The notes below the pieces were generated by a model, which was given only the letters and a program-made list of their open reading frames with translations, had not been told where the DNA came from and made no database searches. Of a DNA stretch of 8,709 nucleotides, positions 1 through 5,464 are shown piece by piece (position 1 is the first letter of the stretch; each line of letters opens with the position of its first letter). The stretch is from CAZTAR01 sp043813895 (GTDB lineage: Bacteria > Planctomycetota > Phycisphaerae > UBA1845 > UTPLA1): NCBI GenBank assembly GCA_043813895.1, contig JBDRKQ010000025.1:1-8709 (forward strand), in the 5' to 3' direction. The position numbers and the translations under genes were made by a program.

Positions 1-122
1 GACTTCAGTCCGCGCGGTCATCCCCGGCGCAAAGCGGTCGCAACTTCGGTTGGCCGCGCGCCAAGGCCCGCAGCTCCTCTGCCCGAGAACAATCTAGCGC
101 TGGCGTCGCAGGGTCCGGCACT
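1..122. other. left edge, no assignable gene
   Basis: No gene can be supported here. On the minus strand this is the sequence just downstream of the secreted-protein gene, and an ATG at 21-19 reads seven codons off the window edge (M-T-A-R-T-E-V) behind a GGGG; it could be the start of the next minus-strand gene but is too short to judge. On the plus strand, frame 1 is open from base 1 to a TGA at 139-141 and would overlap the end of the minus-strand gene. Its 46 residues show no recognisable motif. Confidence 0.3.
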
Positions 123-947
123 CTATCGTGAGCGACCGTGAGCCTTGCGCCGCCTGCGGCGCGCGCTCGTAAACGAGTACATCAGGCACATGCCGCAAAT
201 CCCGGCCGCTAAGGGGAACATCGAGACACTCCCGCAGTCTTCCTCACCGACAGTCACCCATTCGCAGGTGTACTTTCGTCCCGAGCCGTCGCCGGTGTTT
301 CCGCAGACGGTTGAGTTCGGGGTTTCACACGGGTTGGTCTGCCAGTCATCACAGATAGACTCGTGGGGCCCGACCATGGACTTCTGGGCCGTGGTGTCCT
401 TGGGCGACCGGCCGTCAGGTGGGAGCGCCATGCCATCTGGAGAGGTGGGCTCGGAGATGGAGCTTTTCTTCTTCCTGAGCGGAGAATCCGGGTGGAGACA
501 CTGGCAGAGCTTCTCGGTCGTCACCGGCAGGACCTCGCCGTCCTCATAGGGCCTGCACACGGCCGTCAGCCCGGCGTCGCTCGAGACGAACTGGAGGAAC
601 ACGAGGCTGCCGGAGCTGTCGAAAGACAGCCGGCCCTCGGCCAGGCCGTCCGGGTCGGAGAACGACGCCGAGAAGCTCAGCCCGTCCATCGTCACCGTCC
701 CGGCTTGTCCATCGCGCAGGACGACGACGGACTCCGTGTTCGCGTCCCACTTCAGCACGTAAGCCGCGGGGCCCCACCGCTGATCGAAGACCGCTACGTC
801 GTGGATGATCGCAAGTTCGGCGCGAAGCTCCTCCAGGCTGAATGCCGCAATGCGGGCCTCTTCGTCGTCGAAGACGTCCGCCGCTACAGGCGCAGTAAAA
901 CCAACCAACAAAACCAACAGTATCGGAATCCACAAGTTTGCGTTCAT
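123..947 (-). CDS. secreted or surface-anchored cysteine-rich protein of unknown function
   Basis: A 274-residue protein I do not recognise. The first 23 residues form a signal peptide: a short N-region, a hydrophobic core (IPILLVLLVGF) and a VAA-D cleavage site. Residues 24-130 look like a compact beta-rich domain (VFDQRWGPAAYVLKWD, SLVFLQFVSSDAG). A Ser/Pro/Lys-rich linker (155-195) follows, then a cysteine-rich segment with Cys at 199, 207, 215, 228 and 238; earlier cysteines are at 131, 148 and 150. The C-terminus has a hydrophobic stretch (about 243-259) followed by RRRRRK, the layout of a C-terminal membrane anchor or MYXO-CTERM-like sorting tail. Start at 947 is chosen because GGAG lies 11 nt upstream and the signal peptide begins there; the frame is open further up to 1118, but that stretch crosses a terminator hairpin. 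A structured RNA lies directly upstream and may control it. Confidence 0.75.
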   Translation of the reverse strand: MNANLWIPILLVLLVGFTAPVAADVFDDEEARIAAFSLEELRAELAIIHDVAVFDQRWGPAAYVLKWDANTESVVVLRDGQAGTVTMDGLSFSASFSDPDGLAEGRLSFDSSGSLVFLQFVSSDAGLTAVCRPYEDGEVLPVTTEKLCQCLHPDSPLRKKKSSISEPTSPDGMALPPDGRSPKDTTAQKSMVGPHESICDDWQTNPCETPNSTVCGNTGDGSGRKYTCEWVTVGEEDCGSVSMFPLAAGICGMCLMYSFTSARRRRRKAHGRSR

Positions 948-1001
948 ACGATCACATTCTCCTGTCTCTTCAACTGGGCCGTCAACCGGCGAGTCCATAC
1001 A

Positions 1002-1022
1002 GGAAGCCACACGCGGGCTTCC
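1002..1022 (-). promoter_or_regulatory. 7-bp hairpin in the leader of the secreted-protein gene
   Basis: GGAAGCC (1002-1008) and GGCTTCC (1016-1022) form a perfect 7-bp stem with a 7-nt loop, 55 nt before the ATG at 947. No U-tract follows, so it is not an intrinsic terminator. A TATATA at 1036-1041 could be a -10 element for this gene, but I found no matching -35 at normal spacing. The hairpin may stabilise the leader or be part of the upstream RNA element. Confidence 0.4.
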
Positions 1023-1059
1023 GATTTCCAAAGCGTATATATCCATTAGCTGCCAATAC

Positions 1060-1088
1060 AAAAGGGCGCGAAACCGAAACGCGCCCCT
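1060..1088 (-). terminator. intrinsic terminator of the structured RNA
   Basis: On the minus strand GGGCGCG (1086-1080), a 9-nt loop TTTCGGTTT and CGCGCCC (1070-1064) form a perfect GC-rich 7-bp stem, extendable by a G-U and an A-U pair, followed at once by TTTTG. This is a textbook Rho-independent terminator for leftward transcription. It sits 475 bp beyond the end of the prepilin gene but directly after the rod-shaped hairpin at 1088-1199, so it fits best as the end of that RNA. Transcription of the secreted-protein gene from further right would have to read through it. Confidence 0.72.
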
Positions 1089-1333
1089 GTCGTGAGGTAT
1101 TGGCATACCCAGGTTCAAAAGCGGTCCGGCCCACGCCCCTCTCGGGACGCAGCGCCGGTCACGCGTCTTGAACCTTGAGAATTGCCAATTTTCACGACAA
1201 GACGGCGGCCGAAGCCACGATTATTTATTACGCTAATAATTAAGCGCTGGCGTTCCTATCTCAGTCGCGCACCTCCGCAAAGACCACTTCTGATATAAGG
1301 AATCCACAGAAAGCAGCCCCAAGGACTCCCAAT
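1060..1333 (-). ncRNA. unassigned structured RNA, about 270 nt, with own promoter and terminator
   Basis: The RNA is read on the minus strand. Its 3' half is one long imperfect hairpin: P1 1192-1199/1088-1095 (8 bp), P2 1183-1189/1099-1105 (7 bp), P3 1168-1175/1111-1118 (8 bp), P4 1162-1164/1121-1123 (3 bp), P5 1154-1158/1126-1130 (5 bp) and P6 1144-1150/1133-1139 (7 bp), capped by GAGA, a GNRA tetraloop. P6 contains two G-U pairs that would be A-C mismatches on the plus strand, which fixes the RNA strand. Upstream are a 5-bp hairpin with a cUUCGg tetraloop (1205-1218, again with a strand-specific G-U), an AU-rich hairpin TTATTA-GCG-TAATAA (1225-1239), and an interrupted stem pairing about 1288-1300 with 1254-1265. 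The start is inferred from the promoter at 1340-1368, the end from the terminator. I see none of the core motifs of RNase P, tmRNA or SRP RNA. It could instead be a long leader of the secreted-protein gene. The structure was found by eye; energies were not computed. Confidence 0.6.
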
Positions 1334-1339
1334 CGCCGG

Positions 1340-1368
1340 AGTATACCAGCCCAAAATCGCCAGTTCAA
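1340..1368 (-). promoter_or_regulatory. sigma-70-like promoter with extended -10, for the structured RNA
   Basis: On the minus strand TTGAAC (1368-1363) and TATACT (1345-1340) are separated by exactly 17 nt, and the -10 box is preceded by TGG, giving the extended -10 form TGn-TATACT. The predicted start is near 1333. No protein-coding start with a signal lies close downstream, so the likely product is the structured RNA. A weaker alternative, TTGGCA (1414-1409) with GATAAG (1390-1385) at 18-nt spacing, lies further upstream. Confidence 0.5.
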
Positions 1369-1539
1369 GCACAATCCGGGCCTTCTTATCGACGTTTCCG
1401 CCTTACTGTGCCAAGCTAGGTGACACAGCCATTTGTGACTTGGGCTGGAGCCAGGCTAGAAATGGTCGCTAATCGTTCCTGCTTGGCTCAAACAAGTTCG
1501 CTCGCGTTCTCATGCGAAACGGCGGACCGGGCAGAGCGA
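1369..1539. other. intergenic, downstream of the prepilin gene
   Basis: No gene seen. Two modest inverted repeats occur: GAGCCA (1448-1453) with TGGCTC (1484-1489), and CCAAG (1411-1415) with CTTGG (1439-1443) enclosing a short CACA/TGTG stem. Neither is followed by a U-tract, so I cannot call a terminator for the prepilin gene. Confidence 0.35.
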
Positions 1540-2532
1540 CTACGGCGTCAACGGCTGAGAACTGTTGAACTCGGTGGGCGTGTGTGGCTCCGCCCAGATG
1601 TCGTATTTCTCGCTTCGCGTGTAGCGCGAGTCGATATAGAGGTACTCGGCGTGGCCGTCGAGCATGGCCATCGTGTACTTCGAGAACTTGTGGTGCCAGC
1701 CCGTGCCGAGCTCGTCGAGACAGCTCTCACCAAGAGAGCCATCCGGAGGTCGGGCGTCGAGCATGTACGAGTTCATGGAGTTTTCCATGAAGATGACGAA
1801 CTTCGCGGCAGCGCCTCCGACCTTGAGGCGTAGCATCTCCTTGCCTGCCTGGCTCATGATGTTGATGTCGCTGTAATACTCCGGATGGTCCATGCCGAGC
1901 CAGGGAGGACCTTCCAGCCAATACCAATTGATGGCGTAGCTGGTTCCGTTAACGACCCACGCGGAATAGTGGTCGTCCAGGATAGGCGGGCGGCACGGCT
2001 CGTTGACGTTCGGCGTCGTGTTGTTCTTGTCGGAAGGGCAGACGTAATTCGCGATGGGGCCACTGGCGACGCCGGGCGCCATGTACTTGTTGTACGGCCG
2101 GGCGTTCGTCGGGACCACGAACATGTCGGTGTCTATGCCCCATTCGGGATGAGGAACGTTGGTCTTGAAGCCGCCGTAGACGTGCTCCGAGATCAGGTTG
2201 ACATCCCCCCACGACGTCCGGAAGCCGAAGTGCCACGGTTGCGTCGGCTCGCCCTCGTCATCCATATACATGCAGGCGGTGACACCGAGTTCCCTGAGAT
2301 TCGCCAGACACTTGCTCATGTTGGCGGTTTCTCTCCCGGCGCTCAGCGATGGCAGCAGGATTCCCATCAGTAAGGCAATGATCGAGACGACGACGAGAAG
2401 CTCCAGGAGGGTGAAGGCGCGGCGCCGCGGCGTGCCAAATGGGATTGCGGCAGGTTGGCAAGTACCAGGCATGATGGCGCTATCCGGGTGCGGGCTGGGC
2501 TGCTGGCGGCCGTATGTCCGCGCATCATTCAT
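1540..2532 (-). CDS. type II secretion/type IV pilin-like protein (prepilin-type signal, DUF1559-like)
   Basis: A 330-residue protein with a class III prepilin signal: basic RRR (36-38), Ala at -1, then FTLLELLVVVSIIALLMG with Phe40 as the mature N-terminus and Glu44 as the conserved Glu+5, followed by one hydrophobic helix. The rest is a large C-terminal domain ending with GWHHKFSKYTMAMLDGHAEYLYIDSR, the H...DGH pattern typical of the long planctomycete pseudopilins. Prepilin peptidase would cut the leader and the protein would be held in the cytoplasmic membrane or built into a pseudopilus. Start at 2532 has GAAGG about 10 nt upstream; an ATG at 2472 would still keep the signal but lacks a clear ribosome site. 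The frame is open to 2727, but that would overlap the upstream gene. The leader (39 residues) is long for the class. Such proteins are usually present in many copies per planctomycete genome, and the exact role of this one cannot be told. Confidence 0.85.
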   Translation of the reverse strand: MNDARTYGRQQPSPHPDSAIMPGTCQPAAIPFGTPRRRAFTLLELLVVVSIIALLMGILLPSLSAGRETANMSKCLANLRELGVTACMYMDDEGEPTQPWHFGFRTSWGDVNLISEHVYGGFKTNVPHPEWGIDTDMFVVPTNARPYNKYMAPGVASGPIANYVCPSDKNNTTPNVNEPCRPPILDDHYSAWVVNGTSYAINWYWLEGPPWLGMDHPEYYSDINIMSQAGKEMLRLKVGGAAAKFVIFMENSMNSYMLDARPPDGSLGESCLDELGTGWHHKFSKYTMAMLDGHAEYLYIDSRYTRSEKYDIWAEPHTPTEFNSSQPLTP

Positions 2533-2582
2533 TATAGCAGAGCCTTCGACCGCAGACGAACGAAAGCCGGGGCGCGCCGGGC

Positions 2583-2612
2583 AGAATACAATCGGCAGCC
2601 GAGCCGCGTCAT
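2583..2612 (-). promoter_or_regulatory. possible promoter of the prepilin-like gene
   Basis: On the minus strand ATGACG (2612-2607) and TATTCT (2588-2583) are 18 nt apart, each matching the sigma-70 consensus at four of six positions. The predicted start would leave a leader of roughly 45 nt before the ATG at 2532. This is weak evidence; the gene could also be transcribed from the isomerase gene 153 bp upstream, since no terminator is evident between them. Confidence 0.25.
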
Positions 2613-2684
2613 CCATTGAGAGCGTCTTGAGGCCTGAAACCCGAGCGCACGGGCCGGAGCGCCGGCGAAGGCGGAACAAAGGCT

Positions 2685-3491
2685 CTATTCCTGGTGGCCG
2701 AGGACGGCCCGCGTCTTCCGCTTCCACTCCTCCGTCAGCAGTCCGCGGAGTTCGTCCGCCTTCTGGAAGACCTCCAGCAGGAAAACGCCGTCGTAACCGA
2801 CTTCGCGGAGGGCTTCGCCGCAGGCTTCCCAGGGCAGGTTGCCGCAGAAAGGCAGCAGGTGTTCGTCGGTCTGCCCGTCGTTGTCGCAGACGTGCGTGTA
2901 CCGAATGTGCGGGGCGGCCGTCCTGATCGCGTCCACGACGCCGCCGGTCATGTGGGCGTGAGCGATGTCGAGCAGGAAGACCAGGTGCTCGCTTCCCACC
3001 TGGGCAATTCCTTCCACCAACCTTCGGATATCGCCGCCGACGGGGTGGTAGCCGGGCATGTTCTCAAAGGCAAAGCGAGCCCCCGTCCGTTCGCCCAGTC
3101 TCGCGAACTCCTCAAGGGACTTCTGCAATTGCGCGTAGCGATTCTCGGTGTCGCCGTGTGGCACGCGGGGTGGAGACGGGTGAATCACGAGGAGATCGCC
3201 TCCGAGCCGGTGACAGTAGTCCACTTCGCGCTCGTAATAGCAAACGGTGGCGGCGCGGACCGACTCGTCCTCGCTCGAAGGGTCCAAGTCGTCGCCGAAG
3301 TGGGCGTGGAGTGAATCGATCGTCAGGCCAAGGCCGCCACAGACGCCGATGATCTCGGCCGGCGGGATGTTCTTCTCGCGGTTTCGATACGCTTGAACCA
3401 CTGCGCAGCCGGCCTCAGCATAAAGTCCGATCACTTCAGGCGGGTGGAAATCAGCAAATCCGAATGCACCAACCGTGCCCAACGTCATCAT
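2685..3491 (-). CDS. sugar phosphate isomerase/epimerase family protein (xylose isomerase-like TIM barrel)
   Basis: A 268-residue protein of the AP-endonuclease-2/xylose-isomerase-like TIM-barrel family, full length for it. The pattern of metal and substrate residues along successive strands is visible: SLHAHFG (60-66), LLVIHPSP (100-107), FAFENMPGY (140-148, Glu143), FLLDIAHAHMTGG (172-184, Asp175, His178), IRYTHVCDNDGQTDEHLLPFCG (197-218, His200, Asp209, His211) and GVFLLEVF (235-242, Glu240). These proteins bind a divalent metal and usually isomerise or epimerise keto-sugars or inositols in the cytoplasm; the substrate cannot be read from the sequence. Two adjacent ATGs (3491, 3488) are possible starts; no strong ribosome site is seen. 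A 29-codon frame ends in a TGA overlapping the ATG at 3491. The neighbours are not sugar-catabolism genes, so context does not help. Confidence 0.85.
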   Translation of the reverse strand: MMTLGTVGAFGFADFHPPEVIGLYAEAGCAVVQAYRNREKNIPPAEIIGVCGGLGLTIDSLHAHFGDDLDPSSEDESVRAATVCYYEREVDYCHRLGGDLLVIHPSPPRVPHGDTENRYAQLQKSLEEFARLGERTGARFAFENMPGYHPVGGDIRRLVEGIAQVGSEHLVFLLDIAHAHMTGGVVDAIRTAAPHIRYTHVCDNDGQTDEHLLPFCGNLPWEACGEALREVGYDGVFLLEVFQKADELRGLLTEEWKRKTRAVLGHQE

Positions 3492-3510
3492 CGCGTGCTG
3501 GCCCTATAGC

Positions 3511-3516
3511 ATTCTA
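3511..3516 (-). promoter_or_regulatory. possible -10 element of the isomerase gene
   Basis: TAGAAT on the minus strand (five of six matches to TATAAT) lies 19 nt before the ATG at 3491, which would give a leader of about 12 nt. No convincing -35 is found at 16-18 nt. The same hexamer sits 9 nt before the ATG of the membrane-protein gene at 8536. Confidence 0.25.
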
Positions 3517-3534
3517 AAAGACAGCGTAGTGTCC
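3516..3534 (-). terminator. weak candidate terminator after mcsB
   Basis: On the minus strand GACA (3533-3530), six loop bases and TGTC (3523-3520) form a 4-5 bp stem followed by TTTT (3519-3516). The stem is short and AT-containing, so efficiency would be low. It lies about 250 bp after the mcsB stop and overlaps the possible -10 of the next gene. Confidence 0.25.
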
Positions 3535-3781
3535 GAACCCCGTGTCGGACGTGGATTACTAGTGGTCCAATCCGCATGAAGCTGCTGGTACAGTATAGAA
3601 TTTGACATTCGCACCGGCCAGAGGCCAATGCTCCCCGCCCGCGAAAACGGCTGGATCGGATTACGAGTGGTTCTCAACGGCCGACCGGGGCGGCGGCCGC
3701 TACGGATAAACTCGAACTGCTCCAGTTGGGAGGGTCCACGCGAGGTATCGCCGGCGGACGCACGATCGACCGGCGGGAAGG

Positions 3782-4837
3782 TCAATTATTGCCAAGCCTG
3801 CGACGAATGCAATCGGCCCTGGCAATGCTGCGTTGTTCGCCGTTGAGTCGGGTGCCGTGGAACTTCTGGAGATGGGCCGGCTGCGTGAGCAAAAAGAGCT
3901 CGTTGACGGTGGCGAGGTCGATCTCCTTGATGCGGCCGAGGTTGATCCCCATTCGCAGATGGGACAGGTGGAGCATCGTCTCCTCGCTGCCAATAGTGTG
4001 GGCATGCTTGAGGACGCCGAAGGATCGCCAGACCCTGTCGTCGAGCGCGACGGCTCGCTGGCTGATGAGGGTTTGCCTGGCACGTTTTTCATATTCGACG
4101 ATCTTCGGGATCACGAGGTGCTCGAAGTCGTCGATGATCTCATCCTCGGTCCGCCCCAGCGTGACTTGATTGCTGATCTGAAAGAAATCGCCGGAGGCCT
4201 CGGTGCCCTCGCCGAAGAAGCCCCGGACGGCGAGGCGCATGTCCTTGGCCGCGTGGAAGACGCGGTCGATTTCACCGGTGAGCTTCAAGGCGGGCAAATG
4301 CAGCATGACCGAGACGCGAATCCCGGTGCCGACGTTCGTGGGACAGGCGGTCAGGTACCCGTACCGCGGGTGGAAGGCAAAATCGATTCGCTCTTCGATG
4401 ATGTCGTCGATCCGATCGGCCTCCTTCCAGATATCGTCAAGCTGGAGGCCGCTACGGAGGACCTGAATTCGAATGTGGTCCTCTTCGTTGATCATGACCG
4501 AGCCGGATTCACCCTTGCTGATGGCGACGCCGCGGCTGCCTTCCGCGTCGAGCTGGTGTCGGCTGATAAGGTGGCGCTCGACGAGGAGCTGGCGGTCGAG
4601 GTCGTCCAGCTCATCGATATCCAGGAAGCTCCAGTCGCCGTTGGAGGATGACGATTCGATACAGCTCCGGACGGTCTTGACAAGTTCCGTCCGCTGTTCG
4701 GGCGTGGCCTTCGAAAGGAACGGGAACCTCGCCAGGTTCCTTGCGAGGCGGATGCGCGAACTGATTACAATATCCGAACTGGGGCCGGTCCCGCGTAGCC
4801 ACTCAACAGGCTCTTCGACCAGGTGATCGGTGTTCAT
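3782..4837 (-). CDS. mcsB: protein arginine kinase McsB
   Basis: A 351-residue member of the phosphagen-kinase family, the usual length for McsB. It phosphorylates arginine side chains of proteins in the cytoplasm; in Firmicutes the phosphoarginine marks substrates for ClpCP. Visible motifs: VISSRIRLARNL (24-35), nucleotide-binding arginines; NEEDHIRI (117-124) with the catalytic glutamates; LTACPTNVGTGIRVSVMLHLP (162-182) with the active-site Cys165; and RGFFGEGTEASGDFFQISNQVTLG (205-228). It lacks the N-terminal substrate-specificity domain of creatine and arginine kinases, as McsB does. Near the C-terminus, where Firmicute McsB has the allosteric phosphoarginine-binding RDxxRA, this protein reads RSIARA (336-341), with Ser in place of Asp. 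The start ATG (4837) overlaps the mcsA stop in an ATGA, indicating translational coupling. clpC and ctsR, its usual partners, are not in the window. Confidence 0.95.
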   Translation of the reverse strand: MNTDHLVEEPVEWLRGTGPSSDIVISSRIRLARNLARFPFLSKATPEQRTELVKTVRSCIESSSSNGDWSFLDIDELDDLDRQLLVERHLISRHQLDAEGSRGVAISKGESGSVMINEEDHIRIQVLRSGLQLDDIWKEADRIDDIIEERIDFAFHPRYGYLTACPTNVGTGIRVSVMLHLPALKLTGEIDRVFHAAKDMRLAVRGFFGEGTEASGDFFQISNQVTLGRTEDEIIDDFEHLVIPKIVEYEKRARQTLISQRAVALDDRVWRSFGVLKHAHTIGSEETMLHLSHLRMGINLGRIKEIDLATVNELFLLTQPAHLQKFHGTRLNGEQRSIARADCIRRRLGNN

Positions 4838-5334
4838 GGTGTTTCCAGTACTTCTATCTGGTCGCGGAGGATCGCGGCTTGCTCATAATTCTCATCGTCT
4901 ACGGCCTTGGTCAGTTCGCGGCGTAGCTTGATCAGATCGCCTTCTGTTGCGCGGGGGATGGCCAGCCGACTGGGTACCTTGCCGATGTGGTGGCTTGCAT
5001 TCTCGTGCGCGCGCTCGATCAGCGGAACGAGCGCCTTCTCGAAGGCGTCATAGTCACCCGGGCAGCCGAGTTGGCCGGAATTGCGGAACTCGACAAAGGT
5101 GAGACCGCAGTGCGAGCACTTGAGTTCGGCTAGTTGCTGGATGCCCACCTTGTCGCTGATGAATCCGCTGAGCAACTCGTTGACAGGCACGTGCTTGGGG
5201 GACTTCGTGGCGAACCCCTCTTTCCGCGCGCACTGCTCGCACAGGTGCTTCTCGCGCATCTCCCCCTCCGGCGAGATGTCCGTGAGATGCACGGTCGCGG
5301 GGTGTTTCTTGCATGACTGACAGGCGAGATTCAT
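4834..5334 (-). CDS. mcsA: McsA-like zinc-finger/UVR-motif activator of McsB
   Basis: A 166-residue protein matching McsA in length and order: zinc-finger cysteine pairs C5-C8 and C32-C35, a second pair C73-x2-C76 with C91, and a C-terminal UVR (UvrB/UvrC) motif at about 132-164 (IKLRRELTKAVDDENYEQAAILRDQI). McsA binds zinc and activates McsB in the Firmicutes. The last pair, CxxC in Firmicute proteins, is CPGD here (C91, D94), so the fourth ligand would be Asp or missing. Start at 5334 is chosen because the protein opens with MNLACQSCKK as the family does and because the longer frame to 5403 would begin inside the -35 box of a good promoter. A GAGG lies 10 nt upstream. The gene is the first of a two-gene operon with mcsB. 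Confidence 0.88.
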   Translation of the reverse strand: MNLACQSCKKHPATVHLTDISPEGEMREKHLCEQCARKEGFATKSPKHVPVNELLSGFISDKVGIQQLAELKCSHCGLTFVEFRNSGQLGCPGDYDAFEKALVPLIERAHENASHHIGKVPSRLAIPRATEGDLIKLRRELTKAVDDENYEQAAILRDQIEVLETP

Positions 5335-5374
5335 GGGCTCACTGCCTCTGGAAACTGCGCAACGCGTCCGAGAA

Positions 5375-5403
5375 ATCCTAGATACCCTGTATTCTATCGT
5401 CAA
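5375..5403 (-). promoter_or_regulatory. sigma-70-like promoter of mcsA-mcsB
   Basis: On the minus strand TTGACG (5403-5398) and TAGGAT (5380-5375) are separated by exactly 17 nt. The predicted transcript starts near 5368, giving a leader of about 34 nt before the mcsA ATG. No CtsR-type heptad repeat is apparent, so regulation is probably unlike that of the Firmicute ctsR-mcsA-mcsB-clpC operon. Confidence 0.55.
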
Positions 5404-5445
5404 CCGACTTCCAGTTCATCAGGTTCAATCCGCGCAGCGGCCACG

Positions 5446-5459
5446 GGCGCAATCGCGCC
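5446..5459 (-). terminator. hairpin after the PTPS-like gene
   Basis: GGCGC (5446-5450), a 4-nt loop and GCGCC (5455-5459) form a perfect GC-rich 5-bp stem 5 nt beyond the stop of the PTPS-like gene. No U-tract follows on the minus strand, so termination would be weak or Rho-assisted. Its position between the gene and the mcsA promoter is the reason to list it. Confidence 0.25.
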
Positions 5460-5464
5460 AAACG

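Larger units (their letters stand above)
3489..3610 (-). repeat. suspected dispersed planctomycete repeat, with a 29-codon frame
   Basis: On the minus strand, from about 3610 down to the isomerase ATG, the sequence translates in one frame to a peptide beginning MRIGPLVIHVRHGVRTLRC (ATG at 3577-3575, stop TGA at 3490-3488). I recall this peptide string from small conceptual proteins in planctomycete genomes, which suggests a multicopy element rather than a unique gene; this is memory, not a search. The stretch includes a 6-bp inverted repeat GTCCGA/TCGGAC (3531-3536/3545-3550). A 14-mer GGATTAC-N-AGTGGT occurs at 3553-3566 and again at 3658-3671 with one mismatch. The remaining 3611-3781 shows no gene; a TTG-started frame at 3785-3504 overlapping the mcsB stop codon reads through it but has no recognisable motif. 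Confidence 0.4.

Noticed and set aside
1..141. Open plus-strand frame running in from the left edge and ending at 139-141
   Set aside because: Only 46 codons, no motif or codon bias, and it overlaps the end of a better-supported minus-strand gene.
363..1049. Long plus-strand frame opposite the secreted-protein gene
   Set aside because: Antisense shadow of the minus-strand gene; Arg/Gly/Val-rich with no motif. The same holds for other long plus-strand frames at 1885-2373, 2198-2926, 2694-3314 and 3833-4651.
948..1118. N-terminal extension of the secreted-protein gene to 1118
   Set aside because: The extension crosses an intrinsic terminator and a hairpin, and the signal peptide and ribosome site place the start at 947.
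1088..1199. Long hairpin as an integron attC site or IS-end hairpin
   Set aside because: No GTTRRRY/RYYYAAC core sites, no integrase or transposase nearby, and the G-U pairs together with promoter and terminator favour RNA.
96..1253. Repeated 11-mer AGCGCTGGCGT at 96-106 and 1243-1253
   Set aside because: Several chance 11-mer pairs are expected in a window this size, and the flanks do not match.
1257..1372. Short minus-strand frames of about 37-50 codons across the RNA promoter, one with a GTG start behind AAGAAGG
   Set aside because: Two frames are equally open, neither shows codon bias, and the region is better explained by promoter and RNA structure.
3504..3785. 93-codon minus-strand frame with a TTG start overlapping the mcsB stop codon
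   Set aside because: The overlap looks like coupling, but the product is low-complexity, lacks motifs and lies in a region that appears to be repeat-derived.
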